DNA from: Saprospiraceae bacterium
GTDB lineage: Bacteria > Bacteroidota > Bacteroidia > Chitinophagales > Saprospiraceae
Assembly (NCBI GenBank): GCA_016713025.1
Contig: JADJPZ010000003.1
Coordinates: 682,001 to 746,000 of the forward strand
Reading direction: 5' to 3'
Length of the DNA stretch: 64,000 bases
The notes beneath the pieces are model-generated. The model ran no database searches, was not told where the DNA came from, and saw nothing but the letters and a program-made list of their open reading frames with translations. The position numbers and the translations under genes were made by a program. Below are positions 1 to 9,300 of the stretch, piece after piece (the first letter of the stretch is position 1; every line of letters begins with the position of its first letter).

Positions 1-317
1 CCGTAATATTTCGTTTTGATATGTTCTGGTTTTAAAAATCCGCGACAAAATTAATAAATTTAAAAAATCCCCCAAATATTTTACATTTTTTCTTTTATGT
101 ATTTTACTTAATGTAAGTCATTTATATATTAATGGTTTTGTCTGATGACCTTGTTTGGCAAAAAATTATGGCCAACACTTTAAATTATTGAGTGTTGGTT
201 AAAATATGATAGAAACTCAGTCAAATGATAAAAATGGGGTGTATCCCAAAATTGCACTCTATTTATATAATTTTTAAGTTTCCAAGGTAGTGAATTGTCC
301 TAGTAGTTAAATGTTAA

Positions 318-350
318 AGGGTGGGGCGTCCCTTAAGGGAATGAGGGTAG
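318..350 (+). repeat. Dispersed extragenic repeat, copy 1 of 3
   Basis: The stretch reads AGGGTGGGGCGTCCC, then TTAAGGGAATGAGGGTAG. It is closely matched at 53969-54000 and more loosely at 5953-6003. It contains the palindrome CCCTTAAGGG. All copies lie between genes, none in a coding region. Function is unknown; it could be a REP-like palindromic element. Confidence 0.55.
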
Positions 351-520
351 TGGGTAGTTTAAACAATTTTAGTGAAAAAATGGGATACACCTTAAAAATC
401 TAAGTGTGATACACAGTATGAAAATAAAAAGTTTGCCAAAATAAAACTGTTTTTCAGCAAGTTATGAAAAATAAATTTAAAAAATTATTTAAAAAAGTTT
501 TTTTTATTACTTAAAGCATT

Positions 521-528
521 TACTTTTG
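521..528 (+). promoter_or_regulatory. Probable promoter -7 element for rplM operon
   Basis: TACTTTTG fits the Bacteroidota TAnnTTTG -7 consensus and lies about 73 bp before the rplM start. No clear TTG -33 element stands out in the T-rich stretch upstream. Confidence 0.45.
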
Positions 529-600
529 CGGGCTCAATTGGAAAAGCATAATCCATATTGATGAATAAGATCATAGTTTAAACATTAAAATTAATAAAAA

Positions 601-1044
601 GTGGATACACTAAGTTACAAAACCAAATCGGCCAATGCTGCTACAGTAGACCAGAAGTGGTATGTTGTCGATGCTGAGGGAGAAGTAGTCGGAAGGCTCG
701 CAACCAGGATTGCAACTGTCCTCAGAGGAAAACACAAGCCTGATTTTACACCTCATTTTGATACAGGAGACTTCGTCATAGTTGTCAATGCTGATAAGGT
801 AAGATTTACCGGATCAAAACTTGATGACAAAGAGTATCAGAGATATTCCGGTTATCCTGGCGGACAAAAGAGAAGAACAGCAAAAGAGATGCTGGATAAA
901 AAACCTGAAATGGTACTTGAGCTTGCCGTAAAAGGTATGTTGCCAAAAACGAAACTCGGAAGAGCCATGATTAAAAAATTATTTTTATATGCAGCTTCAA
1001 CACATCCGCATGCTGCACAAAAACCTGAACCATTTAAATTTTAA
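601..1044 (+). CDS. rplM: 50S ribosomal protein L13
   Basis: This is the large-subunit protein L13, which binds 23S rRNA early in 50S assembly. The 147-aa length is normal. The family features are present: an N-terminal KWYVVDAEGEVVGRLAT strand-turn segment near residues 19-35, RGKHKPDFTPHFDTGD near 42-57, and the YSGYPGGQK and GMLPKTKLGR segments in the C-terminal half. The start is GTG at 601. The protein then begins MDTLSYKT, the usual N-terminus of Bacteroidota L13, so GTG is preferred to any later ATG. rpsI begins 6 bp downstream, which matches the near-universal rplM-rpsI pairing and implies one transcript. Confidence 0.97.
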   Translation: MDTLSYKTKSANAATVDQKWYVVDAEGEVVGRLATRIATVLRGKHKPDFTPHFDTGDFVIVVNADKVRFTGSKLDDKEYQRYSGYPGGQKRRTAKEMLDKKPEMVLELAVKGMLPKTKLGRAMIKKLFLYAASTHPHAAQKPEPFKF

Positions 1045-1050
1045 GAAAAG

Positions 1051-1437
1051 ATGGAAATGATAAACAGTATCGGAAGAAGAAAAGCCTCCACTGCAAGAAT
1101 ATATGTAGTCAAAGGAAGTGGAAAGATCACAATTAACGGTAAGGATTACAAGGACTATTTTCCAATGGCTATCACACAATCTGCTGTGACAGATCCGCTA
1201 AAGGTAGCAGAATCGGAAGGTCAGTACGATATAAAAATCACAGTAGCCGGTGGCGGATTCAAAGGACAGTCCGAGGCTATAAGAATGGGTATATCCAGAT
1301 CATTGGTAAAAATCAATGAAGATGTCAAAAAACCACTTAAAGATAAAAAATATCTTACCCGTGACTCAAGAGAAGTAGAAAGAAAGAAATTCGGAAAACC
1401 AAAAGCAAGAAAGAGCTTCCAGTTCTCCAAGCGTTAA
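1051..1437 (+). CDS. rpsI: 30S ribosomal protein S9
   Basis: This is the small-subunit protein S9, whose C-terminal tail reaches the P-site tRNA. It has 128 aa. Family signatures are the IGRRKASTARIYV opening (residues 7-19), the GGGFKGQSEAIRMGISR core (about residues 67-83) and the basic C-terminus ending FGKPKARKSFQFSKR. That ending has the usual terminal K-R. The gene follows rplM by 6 bp and precedes rpsB by about 50 bp in the same direction, so it is inside the translation operon. Confidence 0.97.
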   Translation: MEMINSIGRRKASTARIYVVKGSGKITINGKDYKDYFPMAITQSAVTDPLKVAESEGQYDIKITVAGGGFKGQSEAIRMGISRSLVKINEDVKKPLKDKKYLTRDSREVERKKFGKPKARKSFQFSKR

Positions 1438-1486
1438 TCTTTTACTACAATTTATTAAATCATATATTCAAAAAAAATATAAAGAA

Positions 1487-2200
1487 ATGAATAAGCCGAC
1501 ATATAATGAAATGTTAGAAGCCGGAGTACATTACGGACACTTAAAAAGAAAGTGGAATCCTAAGATGCTCCCATACATTTTCATGGAAAGAAAAGGAATA
1601 CACATCATTGACCTTAACAGAACAGCTGAGTGTCTTGACAGGGCTGCATATGCCATGAAGCAAATGGCTAAATCAGGCAAAAAAATATTGTTTGTTGCTA
1701 CAAAAAAACAAGCTAAGGATATAGTAGCTACTGCAGCAAGGAGCGCAGAAATGCCATTTGTTACAGAAAGATGGCTGGGTGGAATGATGACCAATTTTGC
1801 AACCATACGTAAATCTGTAAAAAAGATGAACAGTATCGACAAAATGCTCAATGATCCTGCTATATCTATCACTAAAAAAGAGAGACTCACACTCTCAAGA
1901 GAAAAAGAAAAACTTGAAAAAGTATTGGGTGGTGTTGCTAATCTAAACAGACTTCCAAGTGCAGTATTTATGGTCGATATACACCATGAACATATCGCTC
2001 TGGCAGAAGCAAAAAGATTGGGTATGAAAACCATAGCTATGGTGGATACTAACTCAGATCCAAATAAAGTTGATTTTGCCATCCCTTCCAATGATGATGC
2101 TTCCAAATCTGTAAAACTGATCACTGACTATGTGATGAGTGCTATCAAGGAAGGTCTCGAAGAAAGAAGAGTTGCCAAATTGGACTCCAAGGAAGACTAA
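1487..2200 (+). CDS. rpsB: 30S ribosomal protein S2
   Basis: This is the small-subunit protein S2, located near the head-body junction and needed for S1 binding in organisms that have it. At 237 aa it is of usual length. Diagnostic segments are the EAGVHYGHLKRKWNPKM opening, ERKGIHIIDLNRT, FVATKKQAKDIV, RWLGGMMTNFATI and the C-terminal TIAMVDTNSDPNKVDFAIPSND. It lies between rpsI and tsf. The rpsB-tsf-pyrH order seen here is conserved across bacteria. Confidence 0.97.
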   Translation: MNKPTYNEMLEAGVHYGHLKRKWNPKMLPYIFMERKGIHIIDLNRTAECLDRAAYAMKQMAKSGKKILFVATKKQAKDIVATAARSAEMPFVTERWLGGMMTNFATIRKSVKKMNSIDKMLNDPAISITKKERLTLSREKEKLEKVLGGVANLNRLPSAVFMVDIHHEHIALAEAKRLGMKTIAMVDTNSDPNKVDFAIPSNDDASKSVKLITDYVMSAIKEGLEERRVAKLDSKED

Positions 2201-2239
2201 TTCAAAAAAATTTATAAATATTAAATTAAGAAATAAATC

Positions 2240-3076
2240 ATGAGTGAAGTAAATATTTCAGCAACAGCTGTCAAAGAACTCAGGGAACAAACCGGAGTTG
2301 GTATGATGGATTGTAAAAAAGCACTGGTCGAGGCCAATGGTGATTTCGACAAAGCTATAGAGTTATTAAGACTTCGTGGTCAGAAGATGTCTGAAAAAAG
2401 AGCTGACAGAGATGCTAAAGAAGGTGTGGTCATCGCAATGGTATCCCAGGACAATAAAAAAGGTATCGTAGTCAGATTGAGTTGTGAAACAGACTTTGTT
2501 TCTAAAAATGAAGACTTCATAAACCTTACAAAGGATATTGCTCAGGTAGCATTGAACACATTCCCCTCTGACCTGGAGAGCTTAAACCAACAGCACATGA
2601 ATGGTCTGACACTACAGACAGTCGTAACAGAGCAGGTAGCAAAAATCGGTGAAAAAATCGAAATTGCAGACTATCAAAAAATCGAAGCTCCGCTTGTAAC
2701 CTCTTATATACATATGGGTAACAAAGCAGGTGTTCTTGTGGGATTGAATCTTGGAGATGATAAATATATAGATGCAGGTAGAGATGTGGCCATGCAGGTT
2801 GCAGCAATGAAACCGGTAGCTTTGGACAAAGATGATGTATCTCAGGATATCATCAACAAGGAAATTGAAATCGGCAAAGAAATAGCTAGAAACGAAGGTA
2901 AGCCTGAAGACATGCTTGAAAAAATAGCAGTAGGCAAACTTAATAAGTTCTTTAAAGAAAATACTTTGTTGAATCAGGTATTTGTAAAGGATGGAAAAAT
3001 AAGTGTTGCTGAATATCTGAAATCAAAAAATCCGGAATTAACAGCAATCGGATTTAAACATGTAAAATTGGGTTAA
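2240..3076 (+). CDS. tsf: Elongation factor Ts
   Basis: EF-Ts is the guanine-nucleotide exchange factor that recycles EF-Tu-GDP to EF-Tu-GTP. The N-terminal UBA-like helix has the family signature LREQTGVGMMDCKKAL (about residues 14-29). The core carries VRLSCETDFVSKNEDF (about 78-93), the TDFV motif that contacts EF-Tu. The 278-aa length is typical. It is the last gene of the rplM-tsf run, and a strong intrinsic terminator follows 12 bp after the stop. Confidence 0.97.
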   Translation: MSEVNISATAVKELREQTGVGMMDCKKALVEANGDFDKAIELLRLRGQKMSEKRADRDAKEGVVIAMVSQDNKKGIVVRLSCETDFVSKNEDFINLTKDIAQVALNTFPSDLESLNQQHMNGLTLQTVVTEQVAKIGEKIEIADYQKIEAPLVTSYIHMGNKAGVLVGLNLGDDKYIDAGRDVAMQVAAMKPVALDKDDVSQDIINKEIEIGKEIARNEGKPEDMLEKIAVGKLNKFFKENTLLNQVFVKDGKISVAEYLKSKNPELTAIGFKHVKLG

Positions 3077-3087
3077 AAAAATTTAAA

Positions 3088-3117
3088 AGAGCGGTTCAAT
3101 CAACCGCTCTTTTTTTA
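3088..3117 (+). terminator. Intrinsic terminator after tsf
   Basis: A 9-bp GC-rich stem (AGAGCGGTT / AACCGCTCT) with a 5-nt loop is followed directly by a run of six T. It ends the ribosomal operon and separates it from pyrH. Confidence 0.9.
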
Positions 3118-3186
3118 TGCCCTATTCAATCCTACTCGCATCAACAACCTTATCACAATCTTAACCATTATCTTAATTTAATCCTT

Positions 3187-3897
3187 ATGCCTCTTAAATA
3201 CAAAAGAATACTGCTCAAATTAAGCGGAGAATCGCTAATGGGAGAACAAAAATTTGGCATTTCTTCAGATATGCTGATTTACTATGCAAAACAGATTAAA
3301 GAACTTGTGGCTGAAAAAGCTCAGGTGGCTATTGTCATTGGTGGTGGAAATATATATCGTGGACTAAGCGCGGAATCTTCGGGAATAGAAAGAGTCACCG
3401 GTGACTACATGGGTATGCTCGCAACATGTATCAATGGTATGGCGCTGCAAAGTGCACTTGAAACTGAAGGTGTCTATACAAGATTGATTACAGCAATAGA
3501 AATGCGCCAGATTGCAGAACCATATATCAGGCGGAGAGCAATACGACACCTTGAAAAAGGAAGGGTAGTCATATTTTCTGCCGGAACTGGAAGCCCTTAT
3601 TTTACAACAGATTCTGCAGCCGCCCTGAGAGCCAATGAAATCAATGCAGACGTTATCTTAAAAGGTACAAGAGTAGACGGTATTTACGACAGTGACCCTG
3701 AAAAAAACCCTGAAGCAATCCGGTTTGACTCTATTTCTTTTTCAAAAGTCATCAGTCTGGGATTGTCTGTAATGGATATGACAGCGTTTACACTTTGCCA
3801 GGAAAACAATCTTCCTATCATAGTTTTTGATATCAACAAGCCAGGACACCTTATAAGAATTGCAAATGGAGATAAATTGGGGACTTTAGTGCAATAA
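3187..3897 (+). CDS. pyrH: UMP kinase
   Basis: UMP kinase phosphorylates UMP to UDP with ATP, the first committed step to UTP and CTP. It is a hexameric cytosolic enzyme of the amino-acid-kinase fold. Visible motifs are YKRILLKLSGESLMG (N-terminal phosphate-binding region), VIGGGNIYRG (about residues 55-64), GDYMGMLAT, GTGSPYFTTDSAAALRA (uridine and ATP binding) and KGTRVDGIYDSDP. At 236 aa it matches the bacterial family. It lies about 110 bp after tsf, but a terminator between them suggests its own promoter. Confidence 0.97.
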   Translation: MPLKYKRILLKLSGESLMGEQKFGISSDMLIYYAKQIKELVAEKAQVAIVIGGGNIYRGLSAESSGIERVTGDYMGMLATCINGMALQSALETEGVYTRLITAIEMRQIAEPYIRRRAIRHLEKGRVVIFSAGTGSPYFTTDSAAALRANEINADVILKGTRVDGIYDSDPEKNPEAIRFDSISFSKVISLGLSVMDMTAFTLCQENNLPIIVFDINKPGHLIRIANGDKLGTLVQ

Positions 3898-4212
3898 ATA
3901 AAAATGATGGAATTTTTTTTCATTTATTAGCAGCATTCCATAGCATACGTATTAGTATCGCTTGCTTGCTTGAAATGAAAATTATTCAATAGTTACAAAA
4001 CCTCATCATCGTACATATAAACAAACTATCACCAAAACAATCCCAACAATAAGTTTTAATATTTTATCTGCATTAGTTTCCCATAATGCATTAGTTTCAT
4101 TTTGGCTCATTCTAATTATTTTTATTGCCTATAAGACGTTTCAAAAGACAAAGGTCACATATTTGAATTGGTACTGCAATATAACTTTTGTTATATAAAA
4201 TTTAAATTGGGG
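3898..4212. other. Intergenic gap between convergent pyrH and malic enzyme
   Basis: About 315 bases separate the two convergent stop codons. Just after pyrH there is a weak hairpin-like AT-rich stretch (about 3895-3930) that could help terminate transcription. GCATTAGTTTC occurs twice within about 30 bases (near 4070 and 4088). I see no gene or RNA. Confidence 0.5.
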
Positions 4213-5820
4213 TCAATAACTGGGATCATACATCATATTTTTAATGTGAGTCCGTAGATTTTTGGGTTTTTCTAATTTAGCGAGATTCAGGTCATAAAGA
4301 TGATTAGCCACGGATACTGCAATTTCAAATGAAATAGTCCTGAGATTGGTTAGCTTGGGATACACCGTACCGTGATCCAGGTCAGACTGATGAATCTGTC
4401 TGGCCAGTTCGGCAGCCGCAACTAAAAATACACTTTCAGGCAGTGTTTTTGCTTCGACAGAAATAGCTGCCAACCCTATGCCCGGAAATATATAAACATT
4501 ATTTCCCTGACCAGGTATAAACTCATTTTCATTATATTGCACAGGCGCAAAAGGACTTCCGCTGGCAAATACAGCCTGTCCCTTGCTCCATGTATAAGCT
4601 TGTTCGGCGGTGCATTCAGAGTTGGAAGTAGGATTGGAAAGTGCAAAGATTACTGGTCTCTCATTGATGGATGACATGAGTTCTATTACTTCTGATGTAA
4701 ATACACCTTTAGCACCTGAAGCACCGATGAGGATGGTAGGTTTTATATCTTTGATAGCTTCTATAAATCCCATGGGTTCGTGGTCATGAGCATACTTCAA
4801 ATTATGCGACATCAATCCTTTGGTGGATTTGACTATCAAGCCATTGATGTCAACAAACCAAAGTTTTTGCAGTGCTTCTCCTTCATTCATACCTTCCTGA
4901 ACCAGTGCTTTTACCATCAGGTCAGCGATACCTGTGGCCGCAGATCCCGCTCCCAGAAACATGATTTTCTGGTCAACAAACGATTGTTGAGTGATACGCA
5001 GTGCACTATAAACACCACCCAAAGCCACAGCTGCTGTGCCCTGGATATCATCATTGAAACACAATACTTTATCCCGATACTGATGCAGAATTTTGTATGC
5101 ATTGGGTGTAAGAAAATCTTCAAACTGGATGAGTGCCTTTGGAAATTTTTCCTGCACAGACATGATAAACTCATCGATCAGCTCGTCATATTCTGCTCCC
5201 TTCAGGCGCTTGTGAGGATAACCCAGATACATAATCTCTTCGAGTAGATGTTCATTATCTGTACCCATATCCAGCATGACAGGCAGGCAATATTCCGGTC
5301 GTATACCACCTCCTGCAGTATATAATGAAAGTTTGCCGATAGGAATACCCATACCGTTACACCCAAGGTCACCTAGCCCCAATATCCGGGATCCGTCTGT
5401 GACAACAATGATTCTAACATCGCGTTCCGGCCAGTTGTCCAGCAATTGCCCAATATCTCCTTTATCTTCAGGAGTGATATAAAATCCCTTGTCTATCCTG
5501 TAGATGTGCGAAAACTGCTGACACACTTCGCCCACAGTGGGTGTATAGATGACCGGCAACAATTCAGGAAGATAGTCCATCACTGTCTTGTAGAATAATC
5601 TTTCATTGCGATCCTGAAGCGCGGAAAGAAAGATATATTTTTCAATACTGGATTCCTTTCTTCTGATATTTTCAATGACTCTTTGCTTTTGTTTGTCCTG
5701 CGAAGAAATAGCATATGGCAACAATCCTCTGAGTCCCATTTGTTCTTTTTCTTCAGCCGTAAATGCTGTGGATTTACTGATCCTTTTATCTTTTAATACT
5801 TCAACACCTCTCTTTTCCAT
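4213..5820 (-). CDS. maeA: NAD-dependent malic enzyme (oxaloacetate-decarboxylating)
   Basis: The enzyme oxidatively decarboxylates malate to pyruvate and CO2 with reduction of NAD(P), linking the TCA cycle to pyruvate. The 535-aa protein is of the long SfcA/eukaryotic-like class. The N-terminal malic domain has YTPTVGEVCQQFSHIYR and the signature FNDDIQGTAAVALGG, preceded by the acidic FEDFLTPNA metal-binding segment. The C-terminal NAD-binding domain has the Rossmann loop FLGAGSAATGIADL, followed by IGASGAKGVFT and FALSNPTSNSECTAEQA. It is monocistronic and convergent with pyrH. Cofactor preference (NAD or NADP) cannot be decided by eye. Confidence 0.93.
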   Translation of the reverse strand: MEKRGVEVLKDKRISKSTAFTAEEKEQMGLRGLLPYAISSQDKQKQRVIENIRRKESSIEKYIFLSALQDRNERLFYKTVMDYLPELLPVIYTPTVGEVCQQFSHIYRIDKGFYITPEDKGDIGQLLDNWPERDVRIIVVTDGSRILGLGDLGCNGMGIPIGKLSLYTAGGGIRPEYCLPVMLDMGTDNEHLLEEIMYLGYPHKRLKGAEYDELIDEFIMSVQEKFPKALIQFEDFLTPNAYKILHQYRDKVLCFNDDIQGTAAVALGGVYSALRITQQSFVDQKIMFLGAGSAATGIADLMVKALVQEGMNEGEALQKLWFVDINGLIVKSTKGLMSHNLKYAHDHEPMGFIEAIKDIKPTILIGASGAKGVFTSEVIELMSSINERPVIFALSNPTSNSECTAEQAYTWSKGQAVFASGSPFAPVQYNENEFIPGQGNNVYIFPGIGLAAISVEAKTLPESVFLVAAAELARQIHQSDLDHGTVYPKLTNLRTISFEIAVSVANHLYDLNLAKLEKPKNLRTHIKNMMYDPSY

Positions 5821-6316
5821 GTGACCTTTTATTTTGATGATGCAAATGTCTGCATTTTCCTATAAATATGTAAATAGTTTCGATGTAAGTGTGCATAACA
5901 AATTGCACTTTTTATTATTTTTCTTGATTTTTGTTGAAACCTGTTATAATTAAGAGGGTCGTCTCAAGCGTAGCTTGACAAGCTCTTAAGGGATTGAGGG
6001 TAGCGGGGAAGAAAATACTAATTTGTGAAATTTGTTATACATACTCGATGTAAATCAAAATTTCAGAGTGGTTAGGGTTCTAAAGAACTATATGAATATG
6101 AACTCTTTTAAATAAGAATTCAATATCGTTAGATAAGGAATTTTTCTTTGTTTTACCCTATCTAAATCTTTCCTTTACAAGGGAAAGACTTCATAAAGAT
6201 GTCTTAACTAAATGACATTAAATCAGAATTTTTAAAAAATACTGCCCGAATTAATCAATGATTTAAAATCTATTTATACATTTAGACCACTTTTATAACG
6301 TCCTAAAAATTTTCTT
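5821..6316. other. Intergenic region between malic enzyme and surface lipoprotein gene, with repeat
   Basis: These roughly 500 AT-rich bases lie between divergent genes and should contain both promoters, though none is clean. At 5953-6003 is a looser copy (2 of 3) of the dispersed repeat: AGAGGGTCGTCTC at the left and CTTAAGGGATTGAGGGTAG at the right, with an 18-base insertion between them relative to the other copies. No gene is visible. Confidence 0.5.
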
Positions 6317-9300
6317 TTGAAGCCACTTAATATAGTAATATTCATTTTCATCATTCTTGGTGTAGTAATTGGGTGTAAAAAAAATGAAACCAGCACCAAA
6401 TCCCGACCTATAGAACATTGGGTGTTCAGATCAGTACTTGACTGGAACCCTAGAATGATCACGCTCGCCCTTTCAGATAAGTTGTGGGTATCGTATCATG
6501 CGGAGACCGGCGCATTGTACAAAGCATGGAAAGGAAGTGTCTATTTTGATGGTGCCGTATATACTACAGCACATGGTCCTCAGCCGATCTCCATAGGCAA
6601 CAGTTATGTTGAAAATAAGTACAAAAATCCCTGGTTTATACTTTCAGGCAAAGATACCATTCCTTCAACTTTTCATTACAAAGGACATAGGTTTGCCGGT
6701 GGTAAAGCACAACTCATGTACGCTTTTACTTCAGACAAATTTGCAAAACCTATCCATGTTTTTGAAGAAGTAGAAACAAATAGTTCTTCCAGTGGATCTC
6801 CAGTTCTTGAGAGGACATTTATTACTGAAAATGTGCCTGATGGATTTAAATTAGGGCTCAAATCAAATGCAAGTTCTATAGTGGTGGAAAGCAATATTTC
6901 GACAGATGGTACTTTGTCTGTGATATCTAAGGAAGATATAAAATATGATGATGTCAATGCCATCAATATCGATGCGGTATTGATATTAAACAGCAATAAA
7001 CCTACTAAATACCATACAACTTTCATAAGTATACCTACCATAGAAAATAAAAATGTAGCTGGTGGTAATGAAGAAGAAAAAAATGAAGAAACAACAGAAG
7101 GCGAAATTCCTGAAGGATTAAAACAAATAGCAAAAAGCGATTGTAAAACCTGTCACAATAAGACTCTTCAAACAATAGGACCTTCATACACAGCAATCGC
7201 CCAAAAATACAAAAACACACCTGAAAATATCACTCTTTTGAGCACCAAAGTTAAAAACGGTGGTTCAGGGATATGGGGAGAACAGGCCATGACTCCACAT
7301 CCTGATCTGGGAGATGAAGTCATCAAGGAGATGGTCAGCTACATCATGTCACTGGACAAAGATGTTGAGGTAGCTGCAGTGGATGAAAAAGGAACCTCCC
7401 TGCTTACTATGAGTCCTGATACTTCGGTCAAAGATAAAGATTTGCTTCCCGGAAGTATTGTTAAGGTGTATGGAATTCCCAAAAATACGAAGTTAATGCC
7501 ATCCATTGGTCCAAATCAAAAGCCAATGCAAGCTGGCATTTTGCCCAAGTTTGATAACCTTTCCGGAGGGGATTTCAAAGAGCTTGAAGAAAACTTTTGT
7601 TTGATTGGTTCCGGATACCTAAAGATTGATACTGCGGGCACTTATACTTTTCATATCTGGAGCGATGATGGTTCAAAATTGTATATCAATGGACAAAAAG
7701 TGATCGATAATGATGGTATTCATGGCGCTGACTATGGTGAAGTAAGTATATCAATGACACCCGGATACTATTCTTTCAGACTGGAGTATTTTCAAGGTGC
7801 AGGTGGCAGATTTCTTTCATTCAACTGGAAAAAACCCGGCGGGAAAGATTTTGAAGTCATTTCCAATTTTAGTTTTTTCCACAAAAATGACCAGCAAAAC
7901 CTGCTAAGAGAGTACAGATTGCCGATGGCCAATCTTACCAAAATCCCTGGTGATAAGTTCCCATTGCAAGAGGTCCACCCGTCATTTGATTTGTTCCAGG
8001 CACGACCAGATAGTTTTAAACCTAAAGTTGGAGGTTTGGATTTTCTGTCTGATGGCCGTCTGGTAGTTAGTACCTGGGATGCTGCAGGATCGATCTATAT
8101 CGTGGACAATGTCCAATCAGGCGATACTACCAAAATGAAAGTAAAAAAAATAGGTTTCGGACTGGCAGAACCACTCGGTGTCAAAGTTGTCAATGACACA
8201 ATTTATGTCATGCAGAAACATGAGATGACAAGACTTATTGACACAAACGGGGACGATATCATTGATGAATACCAAACCCTTTGTGACGACTGGAAAGTAT
8301 CCACAAATTTTCACGAGTTTGGATTTGGCCTTGCTTATAAAGACGGGTATTTTTATGCTACATTAGCTACGGCCATTAATCCCGGAGGTGCCAGTACCCA
8401 ACCGCAGATTCCGGATCGAGGCAAAGTAATCAAAGTCGATAAAAATACGGGAGCTATGACATTTTTTGCATCAGGTCTTCGCACTCCAAATGGTATCGGT
8501 ATAGGGTATAAAGGTGATATTTTTGTGGCTGATAATCAGGGTGACTGGTTGCCTTCCTCCAAGATAGTTCACGTAAGAGACGGAGCCTGGTTTGGATCGA
8601 GATCGGTCGATCACGAAGGAACAAAAGATAAAAAAGAAGATCTTCCACTGGTATGGTTGCCACAGGATGAAATCGGCAATTCTCCAAGTACACCTCTGGC
8701 GCTTGATCTTGGTCCATATAAAGGGCAAATGATCCATGGTGAAGTGACGCATGGCGGCGTCAAAAGAGTATTTGTCGAAGAAATCAATGGCCAGTTGCAG
8801 GGTTGCGTATTCAGATTTATTCAGGGGCTCGAGGCAGGTGTCAACAGGCTTCAATGGGGACCGGATGGTGCTCTTTACGTAGGAGGTATAGGCAATCCTG
8901 GCAATTGGGGACAAACAGGTAAACTCCACTACGGTTTGCAAAGACTTGTGTTCAACAATCAACCTACCTTCGAAATGCTGGCTGTCAGAGCCAAGTCCAA
9001 TGGTATGGAAATAGAATTTACAGAGCCCCTTCAGGATGGAGATGGATGGAATACCGAACACTTCGAAGTCAAACAATGGTACTACAAACCCAGTATCGAG
9101 TATGGTGGTCCTAAACTGGATGAAAAGAAACTTACCGTGAAATCAGCAACTGTTTCTGATGACCGTAAAAAAGTATTTTTGGAGTTTGATGGCCATAAAG
9201 ACAATCACATGATTTACATCCGACTTAAAAAACATTATATCAGTGAAGGAGGAAGAGGCATATGGTCTACAGAATCCTGGTACACCATGAATCAGGTGCC

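Larger units (their letters stand above)
1..600. other. Intergenic region upstream of the ribosomal operon
   Basis: No gene is supported in these 600 AT-rich bases. Three things are visible: an 11-bp inverted repeat (238-248 GGTGTATCCCA against 381-391 TGGGATACACC), one copy of a dispersed repeat between those arms (318-350), and a Bacteroidota -7 promoter element near 521. The window edge may cut off an upstream gene. Confidence 0.6.

Noticed and set aside
1..600. Structured RNA (riboswitch or small RNA) before rplM
   Set aside because: Only short inverted repeats and a dispersed repeat are seen; no known leader motif is recognisable.
8471..9076. 201-aa antisense ORF inside the large lipoprotein gene
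   Set aside because: It lies wholly opposite well-conserved propeller sequence and lacks family features.
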